Shown here one piece after another: positions 14,376 through 27,484 of a stretch of DNA of 64,000 nucleotides (the stretch's first letter is position 1; the number at the start of each line of letters is the position of its first letter). The stretch is from NCBI GenBank assembly GCA_013398615.1, contig VZSR01003807.1, positions 21,517,078-21,581,077 of the forward strand. The letters run 5' to 3'. The DNA is from Brachypodius melanocephalos (lineage: Eukaryota > Chordata > Aves > Passeriformes > Pycnonotidae). The notes under the pieces are model-generated. The model saw only the letters and a list, made by a program, of their open reading frames with translations. It was not told the origin of the DNA and made no database searches. A program made the position numbers and the translations under genes.

Positions 14376-17300
14376 GCAAGATAAAATGGACAGAACAGAT
14401 CAGTCGAAGGACTGATTCTCTTTAAATGCTTGAGTTTTTCCTTATAGCAAAATTGCTGAAGAGGAAACAACATATTAAATGCCAAATTGACCTGGGACAG
14501 ATAATATTACTAGGTTTTAGCCATCAAATATTTCCTTTTATCTTAATTGGCTATTAGTCTCCACGAACACAAAATGCTCAGGAGAAAATAAAGCTTTTAT
14601 CTTTGTTTTCCTCTTGCAGATTTGGTCATAAAGAGTGCACAAAGCCCAGTAAACCTCCACACAACATGCACCAGGTTCTTTGTGGAGTATGAGACTTTGA
14701 GGATTTATTCCTCTTCTGAACACTAAGGATCAGAATACAAAGAACAGCAAGGCTAGCTAAAACAATTGCTTGTGCTACCCATGTGAGCTGCTTATTTTCA
14801 CTTCCAAGTAATTATCTTTTATAACTAGCAGTTAGTGCAAGTAAAGAAGCTCAAACCAAATGATGGTTATAGCATCTAATCAGATGCCCAGATGGTTAGT
14901 AAACAATATACAACTGTAATTAAACAGGACCTAGGAATGACTGTGTCCATTTCAGGCATTTTGTAAAATAATTCTGGAAATTGATACCAGCTACGGTTAA
15001 TAACTACCTATGGAAAGTCAAAGTCAACGGAAATGATCACTTTAAACTGAATAAACAATGTATGAACTCCTGTTTACTCAGCATCTATGTCTTGCAAATT
15101 TAATAATGAGGAGGGCTTGAACCACTGCTGTGTTCTTCAAGTTTTACGTTTCTGTCGCTGCACAAAATTACACCCCTGTAAAACTAGAAACTATTAAGCT
15201 TCTAGCATTTGAATTTCTCTAACAAACAGTATGAAGTTATGCACTTTAGAGGAGCCTTGGAGCTTCTCTAAAACAGAATGAAGTAAAAGCTCAACCAGAA
15301 AACTAATACACCAGCATACCCTGACAGACAGAAAAAAAAATGGAATAGAAATTGTACATTTCTGCTAGCTGAAGGCTTTAGAGATATGGCAAAATGTCTG
15401 AAAGCTCTAACCAGTAAGAGTTGAACATGGTAAGAGATAGACATCTTGTCTCAACATTATAAATCAACTAGCAGAAATAATTTCAATTCCAAAATTTTTA
15501 TTAAAAAAAAAGAAGACAGAATAACAGAATCACCGTAACTGTCTTAAATTAAATTGCTGCTAGTTGGCTGATACTTTTGAATCAACTTAAGACCAGCAAA
15601 ATCAAAGAAAAACCTTTAATTTTTCTGACAATTATAAACTGCTCTATCATATTATGTGGTATTTTTAATTCAAAGCCATAAAGAGCTTATTTCTTCCCTT
15701 TAATTTTTAAATAATAGCTTTGCTTGTGAAAGAATACATTATAACTGCAAATTTGCCTATTTGAATAATTACAGATACTGTATTCCATTGTTTAGTTACA
15801 ACAGAGATGAATGCAGGCAGCACAGAATCAGGCACTAAACAACATCCAACACCTCCTCCTGTTTAGTTTTATAAAGCTTATCTCCTCTGACATTTCCTAC
15901 CAGGTCAAAATAAACCTGACATAAAATTCAGCATATACATTTTTTGGGAAGTAAAGACTGGGTTCTGTACCACTTGTATTTTGGTTTTGGAATATTCTTC
16001 CTCTTGAACCTCTTAGAGAATACTTAATTCTGTCAAAATAATATTAACCATTGCATGATACATTTGAGTACTAGAAAAGAGTTCTAAGGAAGACTTGGCT
16101 GAATGCAAATGGTAATAATAAATACAGCATGCTGGTAAAAAATGCAATGAAACTAATGTCTGCTACTTTCATATTGTTGTTTTGATTAGATTTTATGGTG
16201 TTTGCATGTTAGTTAGTCCTGACAGTGTATTATTCAATATAATCTCAATTCTATGAGGTACTTGCACATGTTCCAGATTACTCCGAAATCAACCACTTGT
16301 ACCTGAAAACCGGGCTTGTTCTTTCTACTTGCTGAAGAGCAGTCTCATTTACTTTTCATTAAAGTTGATGGAAGGACTCTCACTCAATTCTGACAGACAA
16401 TATCCAAGTCTTAAACCCCACATTGTGTTGAGAATTATGCGTGGGTAGACATCTCTACCCCATTTCTATTGCTCAGCTGTAATATTATGGCATTGCACCT
16501 TTAGCTATTTCTCACACACTGGAGAGCTGGCAGGGCAGTTTATTTTGTCTCCAATCTGTCCCTTCTCCACTGTTCCACCCCCCTGCCATGGTCCCACAGC
16601 TGGTGATCTGACTACGCCAGTGGGAGGTATCAACTGACTACAATCACCATTATATTAAAGGTGCTGATCTAAAGTGCTTCAACACTTAGATTTACTCCCT
16701 TGCCCACCCAAATGAAATGCTAAAGAAAGCATTAGGTGCATCTTTGGCCTGTGCAAAACTTAATGAAAACTGGGGGCTTCCAGGTAAGCAATCAGGAAGA
16801 ACCAGTAGGGTGACTGGAGAGCTACCCACAAGGGTGCAGCAGAACTCCTGCCCAGGCTCAAATGCAATTCAGTAAATGTACTTTCCATTTTATCATTTCC
16901 ACCCAAACAAATGCCCTGCATTATAAAGTACTTTGGAGACTTTAAGACCTATTTTTTTAAATAAAAGGAAATTACAAGGTCCTATCACATCACCAATACT
17001 ATGACAACAGTCTCTGTTGCGGTGATAATTTCAAATTAAAACTAGTGAAGTAATCTGCACCTTTCCATAAAGACCTACTCCTTCTGTCAAAAAAAACCCA
17101 AGAATGAGGTGTTTAATTTGCTTTATGCCTCACTGTAGCAGGAAGCATTATGTAATTCACCCTCTTTTCAAATACAGGAACTAGGGAGTATCAAATGAAA
17201 TCTAAAAGGTAGCAAACCAAGGGAAATTCTGATTAAATGTGTAATTAGTCCATGGAAATACTTGTTCAGAAGTGTATAGATGATAAATAGTTAGGTGAAT

Positions 17301-18927
17301 ATAAAGAGAGACTACACAAGTTAAAGGAGAAAAACCTTCCAGATCCAATAAATAGAAAGATAGCCCCTTAAACGTAATGGCTTATATTATTCTGAAGAAC
17401 TGTTTTGACCTTCTTATTCTGACTCTGTCCATTTACACTTGATAACCACTAAAGGTCAGAGTCTAATAAGTTAAAGTACCTATTCTCTGACCTTGATTCC
17501 ATGAAACTGACCAAAAAAACCTGACACTCAACTGAATTCTGGAAGGCAGGATAACCTTCTAAATTTTGTATAATATATCTAGTATTGGAGCATGAACAAA
17601 GTTGAGATCTTATTTTCCTGAGTACTGAAGTAAGATGAGAAATTATTCCTGTAAGGGGCCACAGACCACCAGAGTTTCTGCTCTGGTGTAGCAGCCCACA
17701 TGAATAGTTGCAAAATTTAATGAACAAAGTTGAAACAAGTTTGTAAAGCTTTGATTTCAAATTCTGAAACGGCAAACAACACTGAAGAAACAAGGGATCA
17801 TAAAAACTATTAATTAAGCACACTTCAAATATTTCTGACTGCTCTTCAGTCTCTCATCAGTAGATTGGCTAATTAATCGTAAGTATCTTAGATGCTTCAC
17901 TATGTTTTTGAATGTTTTGGTTGTCTTGATGTTTCAGGTGAATAATATTTTTATTTTCCCAGCCAATTTTTAAAGAAAAAGAAGTACTAAAACCCCCAAA
18001 GTTTTAAAAATGACCTTTTAATTTATGAAATATTTGAGAGACTCTTTTTGAATTCAAAATTAATTTGAGTTAAAGAAGATTCAAAAATAAGAAGGACTAT
18101 ACAGTCAAGCCAGTCCTTTTATTGGATATTGAGTTGTATTTCCTTTGGCTGTTAAACCTTTTTCTTGCTTTCTGTATTGCTTCTTTTCTCTATTCTCAGT
18201 TATCTGTAGCACTGATATTCAACGAGTGAACTAGAGCAGAACTCCATCTTTGATAGGAGGCAGGGCAAGAATTTATAGGAATGTCTGTACGCATCTCAAA
18301 GCTTAAGTTACAGTGTCTGAAAAGTGCTTTAACACGGGTCGAATGTCATTAACAAAATGCTACATTCAAAATACTGCACAGTGTACTTTTATTAAAAAGT
18401 TGTAGCACTGGTTAATTCCACCAACCTGTCTCAAACAGAGTGCATAACAAGATGCCTTAGGGAAAGTAATGAACAACTATAGAATAATCTGCCTATTGGG
18501 AATGTTTCTTCTTAACTCTTAAGCCTGAAAAGCATATTGCTTGCAAAAATCTTTATTTGATATAACAAAAAGTCAAAAGAAGCATGCAAATATCTAATTA
18601 ATTTACAAACTGTATTAAGAATTTGGCCTCAATTCTCCTCAGCCTGTGAAAATGAGATTTACACATAGTTTGTGCTCACAAAATTTGTATTTTTGAGAAG
18701 TACAGTTTTGTTCTTTATTTTCTTTTTGTTATCCATTCTTTTTACACCATAACAAATTTAGGTATGAGTGAGTATTTATCTTCCTTGCATGTATCTACAT
18801 TATATCATTTATTTTCTTTAATCCTTTCTAAATAAAAATAATATGTCAAGTCCTTGTATGTAAGTCTTTATACGCAGCCTCACTTCAAAAACCAATTTAG
18901 TGGCCTTTCTCATATAAACCATCCTTC
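14376..18927. other. AT-rich non-coding stretch
   Basis: Nothing here supports a gene. The longest open frame (minus strand, 17449-17823, 124 codons) shows no recognisable domain and no codon pattern distinct from its flanks. A slightly more GC-rich patch lies at 16510-16630 but has no repeat termini that I can see. Confidence 0.55.
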
Positions 18928-19270
18928 TATGATGGAGTAACTACATCAGACAAAGGAAGGGCAACAATATCTTTCTCTCTGAATTGGAGAGAAATGGCCT
19001 CAGCTGACGGACTGTTAGATGGATGAGAAAGCAGTTGGATGGTTGCATCCAGAGAGTACTGGTCAATGGGTCAGAGTCACAACGGATATCAGTGACAAGT
19101 GGGTCTGTATTGGGACCAGTGTTATTTACTATCTTCAATATTAACGTAAATGAAGGGATGAAGTGCACTCAGCAAATCTGCAGATGACAACAAGCAGAGT
19201 GTTGCCATTGAGACACCAGAAGGATAAGGTACCCTTCAGAAGGACCTGAGGAAGGTTAAGAAGTGGGCCC

Positions 19271-19837
19271 ATGGGAATCTCGTGTGGTTTAACCAGACCA
19301 GAGGCCAAGTGCTGCACCTGGGTCAGGGCAACCCCAGCATCAACACAGGCTGGGGATGGACAGATGAAGAGTAGCACTGCCCAGAAGCACTTGGGGGTGC
19401 TGGTGGATGAGAGACTGGACATGAGCTGGCAATATGTGCTTGCAGCTCAGAAAACCAACCATACCCCAGGCTGCAGCAAAAGAAGAATGGTCAGCAGATT
19501 GAACAAGGTGATTCTTCCCTTTTGCTCTGCTCTGCTGAGATCACACCTGGAGTATTTTATTCAGTTTTGGGGTCCCCAAAACATGAAAGACATTGATGTG
19601 TTGGAGTGGGTTCAGAGGAGGGCCATCAGGATGATTAGAGGGATGAAGCCCCTTTCCTATGAGGAAAGATTGAGAGAATTGGGATTGTTCAGCCTGGAAA
19701 AGAGGTGGCTTCAGTGTGACCTAATTGTGGCCCTAGATTACCTGAAGGAAGCCTCCAAGAAAGATGGAGAGAGACCATTTACATATGCTCTTACTCTTGC
19801 ATGTAGTGACAGACAAGAGGAAATGTATTCAAACTGA
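19271..19837 (+). pseudogene. CR1 ORF2 C-terminal remnant (reverse transcriptase 3' part)
   Basis: At 188 codons this is the longest open frame of the window, and it lies wholly inside the CR1 copy. It covers the region after the reverse-transcriptase catalytic box. Visible family blocks are LGVLVDERLDMS (residues about 42-53), ILPFCSALLRSHLEYFIQFWGP (about 80-101), VQRRAIRMIRG (about 113-123) and YEERLRELGLFSLEKRW (about 128-144). The ATG is incidental, since in an intact element this segment is internal to a protein of roughly 900 residues or more. The frame ends early at 19837. Matching CR1 sequence (RFRLGIKKK) continues in another frame just downstream, so a frameshift separates them. Not a host gene. 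Confidence 0.9.
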
Positions 19838-19862
19838 GTGTAGGTTTAGATTAGGTATTAAG

Positions 19863-19876
19863 AAAAAAAAAAAAAA
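19863..19876 (+). repeat. 14-base A run inside CR1
   Basis: The run sits where CR1 ORF2 encodes the conserved RxDIRKKF segment, whose lysine codons are A-rich. It has probably grown by slippage from those codons and adds to the frame disruption. It is not a poly(A) tail, because CR1 sequence continues for about 190 bp after it. Confidence 0.8.
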
Positions 19877-20068
19877 TTACAATGAGGCACTGGAACAGAT
19901 CGCCCAGAGAAGCTATGGATGGCTCAACCCTGGAAATGTTCAATGTCAGGTTGGATGGGACTCTGAGCAAGTTGGTCTAGTGGAAGGTGTCCACGCCCAT
20001 GGCAGAGAGGTTGGAACTGAGTGGTCTTTAATGTCCCTTCCAGTCCAAAACATTCTATGATTCTACTA

Positions 20069-23000
20069 TATACCTACCCTCTTTTCTGAATTATCTTTTT
20101 TGACCAGGATTGTCTTATTCCATCTGAGTGGTTATAATTGATTCATATGTGTCATAGCACTGTTTTCTGTCTGTTTAAACATTCCTACACCCTGTTTGCT
20201 TTTTCACTTCCTGTTGCAGTCATTGAATAATCTTTGACAACATCAAGTCTTCGCTGCTCAGTGAGAGCCCAGCAATGTGTATGGTTAGCTCAAATTATGC
20301 CTCTCAGTGAGCCCCAACTTTCACTTGTCAACTATGAGGATGCAAACACTGAGCTAATCACTCAACTGGCACAGACATGCCTCGCATGGTCTTTTCCAGC
20401 CACCACTGGTTCGCAATCTTGAGTTATAAAACTGGTCTTATTTTTTTCCTAGTCAGCCACCTCTCAGAGAGCCAAGGAGATACAGCTAGAGCACCAAGAC
20501 ATTTGGCTAGTTATAGTTCACCTGCTTTAAAAGGGCTTCAGGAGACAGCTTTGTCAAAACATGTATGCTGTAATAGGGGTTCTACTGTCTGTGTCCTCCT
20601 GTAGAATTCTGTTCATGAAACTGCTTTGTGGAGATTATTCACTTTTTGTCAAATTATGGGAACAACCGTGTTTTCCAATTCCACCTGCCAGCTTCTGATA
20701 TTCATCCGAATATCTTGAGCTTCCACGTCTTACACTACTAGGCAGAAAAGAAGACAAGAGCTGAGACACTAAGAGTTGTCTCAAAAGAGCTGTCTCTCTA
20801 ACTTTTGCTACAGTCTATGTACAATCCAAGGATGACTTTTGGTGAATGCAGAAGCTCTGGGTAGATCCTTTCAAACATGCTCAAGATTTCAAGTCTGGAT
20901 GGAAGCCACCACTTTTGCATTTTCTGTGTTGGGAATCTGAAAAGTGTAATTCTGCCCTCAGGCATTCAGATTTTCTTATATATATATTTAATTTCCTATC
21001 AGAATGAACTCTATCTTTAAAACCAAAAATCTTTACTGTACATGTCTACTCCACTTCAGTCCATTCATTTTACAAGAAAATTAAACAATTTTGATTAAAA
21101 CAGGACTTCCTATATATTTTTATCTTATAATTGTGTTATACAATTGGACAGGACTGAGAAAACTGTGCTCAAATACATCATCATGCACAACTGCTAAATG
21201 TGCATAACTTTTGATGAAAGCTTATAAGCTCAGAAAGAGACTTCCTATTCCTTGTTATAACTTAATTTCTATACCAAAGAAGTACTTTTATTCTATGGCT
21301 TAGATAAAGGGCTGGTACAACTTGAACAGATTAGAAATTTTTTGACAGAAAAATTTCCCATCAGAAATGAAATATGATTGAGTAAACACTACATAGAAAT
21401 GTACAGTGTCAATAATGAAACTTATTACACCAGTGTACACTTTCAGATCACATTTTCTTTTGGGAATGGAACACCTATTTTTAAGTTCACAGTAAGCTTC
21501 CTGTTTCAGCACATTCCTATGTTACAGCAAAATGTCTTTTTAAAGGTTAATTATATTTTGAATTTTTATTGCAATTTTAATTTCAATTTTCTGCCTTTGA
21601 AGCTTGCCAATTTAGACTTTGCAGGATACTATGCAAAACAGAAATTTTAGTTTGTTACAAATCTAGTCAGAGTAGATTTTCAGGTTTTTCAGTACCTATT
21701 TCAAGAGGAGATTGTAGTCACTGCAAGCAAGCTTGTCAGATTCTCAGCATCAAAACATTGTAGTGCTATTATGCATTTTTACAAGCTGTATTGGTTGGGA
21801 GTCCTCTTAGACTGGGAATAAAAATGGGTGGAAATACTGATTGTTAACCTTTCTCTGACTTAGATGAAAAGCCTTAATGCATTTTTGGCAGCCTCTGCAA
21901 TAGCTAGCAGTTATGACTACTTGGCAAAAGACGGGATTGCAATGTTTTTAAAATAAGGGCAGGATGTGCCCTTCCTCTGGCTGAACCCTCCTCCAGCAGC
22001 AGCCATTTAAAATTTTTTGTCCAGCTCTAAATTAATTTTTGTAACAGCAGTGCTCAAACTTTCTTCTGCATCATCTGCACAAATTACACTCTTTCTAACT
22101 CTACTGCACTTAGAAAAGACAGACTAACACCCTGGAGACACGTGCACACACACAAAGAGAAGAACAACTTCCAGTTTCCTTTGTTTGACACTATTTCAGA
22201 CTGCAGAGCTGCTGTTCTGCTGCAAGGCAATCTATATTCAAATCCTGTGTGAGCTTTTAGTGTGGCTTTTAAAACCATTCAGCACTTCATGTGAATCGCT
22301 TTTTTTGGCAGAATCCACAGATAAACATACCAATAGTATTGAATCTACATTTACCTTGACAATTCACAGCTCTTTTTTTTAAACTTGTACATGTTGAAGG
22401 GGGGGGGATGATAATAATAACCTGAAAACTAGAGACTTCAAAATGTCCAGAAAAGGTCATCTGGCATACACGATGTTATCTCCAGTGGCAGGTCAAAATG
22501 CTAAGAAAGCCAACTTAGTTCATTAAGAAACTTAATACAAAATACTTTGAAAGCTAGCCCCAAATAATTTATAACAGCATTAACACTTGTGGTGAAAAGG
22601 CTGTTATAATCATGCTCAACTAGTAAAATTCAAACCCGGATTAAGCCCCAAGGGTCTACTAAAACTAAAGCTTGAATAGGAAAAAATCTAGTTTGTTACT
22701 GAAACAGAATGTAATCACCCAATTAGAATCTGTGTAATAAACATTTGTGCAGAAATATTCAGAGATTTACGTGCATGAGTTTTTATGAAACAAAATTCCA
22801 ATCAAAGGACATTAAAATAGTTGCAAGGTTGAGTACTCAAACACAAGGCAATTCCAGAGGCTGACTTTTCCATAGATCCTTCTGCATATCAACATGATTA
22901 TATCTTTGACTGCATACTGGTTTTTTTCCATATAATCTCCACTTTATTTGGGGCTCCCAATGGACAGTATACACTTGAATAAGTAATAATTCAATGTTCT

Positions 23001-24144
23001 GCTTTCTTTTTGGTGCTCAACACATGTTCTCCATTCATTACCTAGAGAATACTATTGCCACCCTGCTCTAAAGACTTAGTTTTTAATTTCTTCTAAGAGT
23101 TATTCATTTTCTCATAGCTACTTTTCTCATGCTTTTTTTCCACATACAATTTTTCAAAAAGATCATTAATTTACTTTCACAGTAACCTTTACACTACTGG
23201 CTACTACAGTTGTAGCACAGAGAGACCAAGGTCAAGGCTTCCATTATTTTCTGAGGGTTAGGATGAGATACTAAAGACTTGATTTTCAAGTTCGCAGTGC
23301 ACACGGTACTTCATACATTGAAGCCCATTTTACACACTTGCAAATCTGTATCTTAGGTTAGGAATCTTAACATGAAGAACTTACAATCATATCTGAGAAG
23401 TCTGTTTTAATCTGTTGTCAGGCATAAGATAGAAACTTGGTGTTAGTGGCAAGCTTAGAACACAATTTCTCAGAGCGAGTCCCATCTTCTATCCTGAAGT
23501 GAACCCCATTCTTCTGCATTCCTTTGCCTATTTAGGGCAGGCTTTCCAACTTTTGCAACAAGTGATGCAGTAGTCAGTTTAAAAAAATGCACTTTGGTTT
23601 CATTACCCAGAATTGATGAATTCCCACAGCGGGCACATCCTTCTCTTTGCCTGAAGTGTGAACAAGAAAAAACCTTACAGGTGTATCAGAAGGGGAGGAC
23701 ATTGACATTGCAGAAGCATCCAGAGCATTGTAATTTCTAAATGCTAAGAAGCTCTGCTTTCATCACTTTAATTGTATCCTTATTTCTGCAACTCAGTTGT
23801 CTAGTTTGATTTTAAAAGCAGAGTGCAAAACAAAACCCCATTACCTGATATTTAACTTAAATTTGTGTTCCAGTATCAGCTATTTGGGGAATTTTTATAT
23901 CTTCCACATAGGTGTTCTACTGAAGGTAGCAGAGTGTGTGCCAGCAGTAGTGGACAGGTGACTGCTGGTCACCACCAACAGAAACAGTCCAGAATCTCCT
24001 GGAGATTTTTAGAAACATTTACAGCTACCAGAATGACTGTGTTTAGTCTTTGTAGGCCATCTCAAGGCACTGACCATCTTCTGCCTGATCTTCACAAGCC
24101 TGATCTTCCCCTCCTTTTTTTTCACAACCAGCTCTTCTCCAGCT
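20069..24144. other. Non-coding stretch between two CR1 copies
   Basis: No gene or clear repeat is recognised. The stretch 20220-20640 is less AT-rich than its surroundings and has short open frames on the plus strand, but none matches a family I know. A run of nine G at 22399-22407 closely follows a T run. Most ORFs here are AT-driven. Confidence 0.5.
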
Positions 24145-24668
24145 GCTGGAAAAGATGCCCATGCCTTGGACAGGTGCACTGTTCACTGGGTCAGGAACTG
24201 TCTGGGTGTCCAGGCCCAGAGAGAGGCGGTGAATGGTGCTGCATCCACTTGGTGTCTGCTCAGCAGTGGTGTCCCACAGGGATCAGTGTTGGGCCAGTGC
24301 TGTTCAATACCTTTACTGACAATCTGGATGAGGGATTGAGAGAAGCCTCAGTAAACTTGCAGAAGATACCAAGTTGGGTGGGAGTGTTGGTCTGCTGAAG
24401 GGTAGGGGAGCAATGCAGAGGAACAACACACACTGGCTGGATTGTGAGCTGAGACCAACAGCATGAGGTTCAACAAGAACAAGTGATGGGCTCTGCACTT
24501 TGGCCACAATAAACCCCCCTTCAGTGCTACAGCCTGGATGCAGAGTGGTGGAAAGAAGCCCAGAGGAAAAGGACCTGCGGGTGTTGGTTGACAGCAGCTG
24601 AATTCTCTACAACTACCTGCAAGGAGACTGTAGACAGGTAGGGGTCAAGTTCAATCAACTTGTTATGA
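24145..24668 (+). mobile_element. CR1 LINE fragment (ORF2, reverse-transcriptase region)
   Basis: Read across frames, this gives CR1 reverse-transcriptase peptides. RCTVHWVRNCL lies at about 24170-24205 and VNGAAST at about 24225-24250. SSGVPQGSVLG (the conserved GxPQGxxLGP block) lies at about 24260-24295 and is followed by FNTFTDNLDEGL. LAEDTKLGG (replacing the catalytic ADD box) lies at about 24355-24385, and SPEEKDLRVLVDSS at about 24555-24600. It ends with a stretch like the CR1 NNYLxGxCxxVGV segment. Frame changes after NLDEGL and in-frame stops show decay. Both ends are missing, and there is no 3' UTR here. The wording differs from the copy at 18.9 kb, so it is probably an older or different subfamily. 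Confidence 0.88.
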
Positions 24669-25604
24669 GATTTTCTTTGAGGCAAAGTCTAAAAGTGCCA
24701 GGCACCTAACAGTAAATGCTTATTGGTCATGAATATAATACAGTAAAAACTGATTGTGTTAAAATAATTCAGAGATGTAAGTTTGAATCTGGGCATACCT
24801 GGGAAGTGTTACAATCTGGAAGTCTGAGCTAAATTTTGCAACTACAACTAAAATTTAGTGATATCATGCATCACATGGGCCTTGTACTGTTCAAGAACTT
24901 GCTACAATATTAAGGTAATCCTGTTGTTAAAAGAATCTGTGAGTGGGGAGAAGCCATATAAATATTTAGGGAATAAAGCACACCACAGTAAATTACTTTC
25001 TACAGTACAATTATTAATTACAGTACATTTATTACAGTACATTCATACTGCTGACATCAAAATCTTACCCTTCAGTTCCATTGTATTACACTTGACATTA
25101 AAAAAAGTAACTTTCTACTTGAGCCACAAGATACTATACTAAAAAAAAAATATTTCTACTGCTTCCAAGCAGCATATCCCCATTAGAAAAGAAATAGGAC
25201 ATGAATTTCTCATGACCTCTAACACAACATGCCAATAACTGCCATTCCCCTAAAAAGGTTGCAACCGAGTTTATCATAAGTCTAAATTAATCCTTCCTAA
25301 ATTAAATTTAGGACCTAAGTTAATTTTTGTACAAAATTTGAAGTGACTTGTAGATGTTTCTAAAACATTACTTTATGCTTTATTGAAGAGTTGTAAGTAG
25401 GTAGAGAAAAAGAGTAAATGGAATGAATTTAAAAGGCAGGTTAACTGCACTTGTCTATACAAAATGTAGACACCAAATTATGTTAAAAAAAATTTATTAT
25501 TAAAGTAAGTATATTAAATAGGGTTAACAGTTCTAGAACGTGTTAAACACTAGAGATCTGAACTTGTATTAGGCGATAATTAAAATCATTCCTCCCTTTC
25601 ATCT
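24669..25604. other. AT-rich interval between two CR1 pieces
   Basis: About 940 bp with no recognised gene or repeat family. Three imperfect copies of ATTACAGTACAT lie at 25001-25044. In CR1 the two flanking pieces are nearly adjacent, so this interval may be an insertion within one CR1 copy. No terminal repeats are evident by eye. Confidence 0.45.
25001..25044. repeat. Short tandem repeat (ATTACAGTACAT-like, three copies)
   Basis: TACAGTACA recurs three times at spacings of about 15 bp with AT-rich linkers; the second and third units are nearly identical over 13 bases. It looks like slippage-generated AT-rich repetition. Confidence 0.75.
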
Positions 25605-25765
25605 GCTCAGGGATTTGGTTGTATCACCCTCCCTGCAGGTATTTAAAAGATGTTTAGATGTGGCACCTGGGGACACAGTTTAATGGTGGAATCATCAGCT
25701 TTAGGTTAACAGTTGAACTTGATGATCTTACAGGTCTTTTCTGAGCTAAATGCTGCTATGGTGTC
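25605..25765 (+). mobile_element. CR1 LINE 3' end fragment
   Basis: The sequence carries the conserved CR1 ORF2 end and 3' UTR signature: CCTGCAGGTATTTAAAAGA, TTTAGATGTGGCAC, GGGACACAGTTTA, then TTGAACTTGATGATCTTA and AGGTCTTTTC. It ends near a decayed GCTGCTATG where the 8-bp tail repeats of CR1 should begin. It is in the same orientation as the piece at 24.1-24.7 kb and corresponds to sequence shortly downstream of it in the element. Confidence 0.87.
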
Positions 25766-27484
25766 CAAAGATAAAATATTAAGTTCACAAACTCCAATAA
25801 TCCATATGAGAGGTACAGGTCATCAAAGTGGTTATCATGTACGCAGCCACAAGAAAATGCTCTGCTGGAATAAAGTAAACCTCTTGGTTGCCATCTTCTA
25901 CCATTCTCTCTGAGAAACGCACACTGTCAATATTTCACAGTTATTTGCTAACATAAAGAGTTTGAGACAGTATGTGCTTTGCTTAGCCCTCCCTGATCTC
26001 TTTCTCACATTTTAGTTCCAGCATCCTTCTCTGGGACCCTAACTTTAAAATCTCACTCAGCCTCCTATTGCCATTCTCTATATCAGAGGCACAGATATAA
26101 ACTGAGATTCTTCCTAATCTGAATTTATTATTTCAAAACAGGTTTATAACCACAATCTGGTATATCCTGCAATATTTAATAAAGTTGTTTCCTGACATAT
26201 GCAGACTGAAAGCTCACAGAGAACACCAAGGGACACGAATCCCAATCTTTCAGTTCCTGTGCCCCTAGCATTCCTGCACATGGGAAGAGCTGCAGTTCTA
26301 GGGAGTGCACAGCTGTTGCAGATTTTTGTGAAGGGGCTCTCAACACTTATCAAAATGCCAAAGAATCTGACATATGCAAATTCACATTTCTGAAGGCTCG
26401 AGTGCTTGTTCCTCTAGTCTTGGCCCATGAACCAAGTAACTGCTTCTCAATCTCCCTCCCTCTCACAACCTCTATCTTCACACAGACAGTGGGCATCAAT
26501 CTCTTTCTCCCTGTCCCTTTATCCCCTTGTCTCCAAGTCTACTCCACTGGAGGACTGTGGAGCTACCTAGAGTAGATCAGGGTATGGGAAGTAATACAAA
26601 CATAACAGAGACAGGGTTTGGGATCTTTCCATTTGAGTCAGGCCACCAGGTTGTCCAGGTTTGCATAGTGAGAAAATTAATTACATAGAAGTCTTAACTT
26701 AGTTCTTAAGTATCAACTTTCTAAATCTTTCTTTGAATTTTGTGTCAGGTCACTATGAGAAAGAAATTTGGGAAGAAATACATTTAAAATCTGTGTATTT
26801 CAACATACATTACATATACAAGGCTAGGTATGCATTATATATCTATCCATACATTCATACATGTGCAGATTTTTTCCTTCTCTTACTCAGGCTTTGAACC
26901 CAGCTCTTCTTTTGTACTAACTCACCTTTTAAAGGGGAAGTCAGAATCACAAGGATAAAAATTAATCCTAAACAAACCAGATTATTCATCATAAATTGAA
27001 TATCCTTATGTGGTCTGATCACTTGTTTATCTTAGATCAAAAGTCTCCAAGTGACTTTAAACACTGATCCTCCAGATACCACCAGGATAAGCAAACACAG
27101 CAGCTTCAGATGTTTTATTCTAATGTGAGATGCATATCTCATTAATAAAATCCTGTGAAGCTTCTCAAGGCATTTCTGCCCTGGCACTTCCAATGGCAAG
27201 AAAAGCAATAATTCCCAATCTATGCTTCTTAAAAGCAGTTAAAGGTCATGAATAAATTACTGAGAACTTCAGCATGGAAAGGAAATGGACTGATACTAGA
27301 ATTAAAACATAAAGATGTATTATAATTAAAATCCTCATCACACAGAAACATTTCTTTACAATATTTAACATTTCTGATACCAAGGAGGCCAAGGTTATAA
27401 TGCCATAGCAAAAGATGACCTTTACTTGTCTTTGTGAACAATAAATAAGCAGGCAAAATGCAAAACACTGTTTTCTGCATTTAC

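Larger units (their letters stand above)
18928..20068 (+). mobile_element. CR1 LINE, 5'-truncated, with 3' end
   Basis: This is a non-LTR retrotransposon copy of the CR1 family covering the second half of ORF2 (reverse transcriptase) and the 3' UTR. It opens with peptide-level matches to the CR1 segment around GDGVTTSDKGRA. At about 19110 it reads SVTSGSVLGPVLF, the CR1 form of the reverse-transcriptase GxPQGxxLGP block with part lost. At about 19170 it reads SADDNK, standing where the catalytic FADDTK box belongs. The best preserved part, 19271-19837, reads HLGVLVDERLDMS, then LEYFIQFWGPQNMKDID, then LSYEERLRELGLFSLEKR, all typical of the CR1 C-terminus. The 3' UTR ends in ATTCTATGATTCTAC, the diagnostic CR1 tail. 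A stop codon, frame changes and an internal deletion near 18966-18980 show it is dead. 5' truncation is usual for LINE insertions. Confidence 0.93.

Noticed and set aside
15508..15535. AGAATAACAGAATCACCGTAA, reminiscent of an inverted CR1 tail
   Set aside because: The bases that follow do not continue into the CR1 3' UTR as they do at 63445; AT-rich chance is sufficient.
23865..24398. 177-codon plus-strand open frame that looks like a gene by length
   Set aside because: Its second half is CR1 sequence partly read in the wrong frame, and the first half has no recognisable motif; it is a chance fusion over a dead retroelement.
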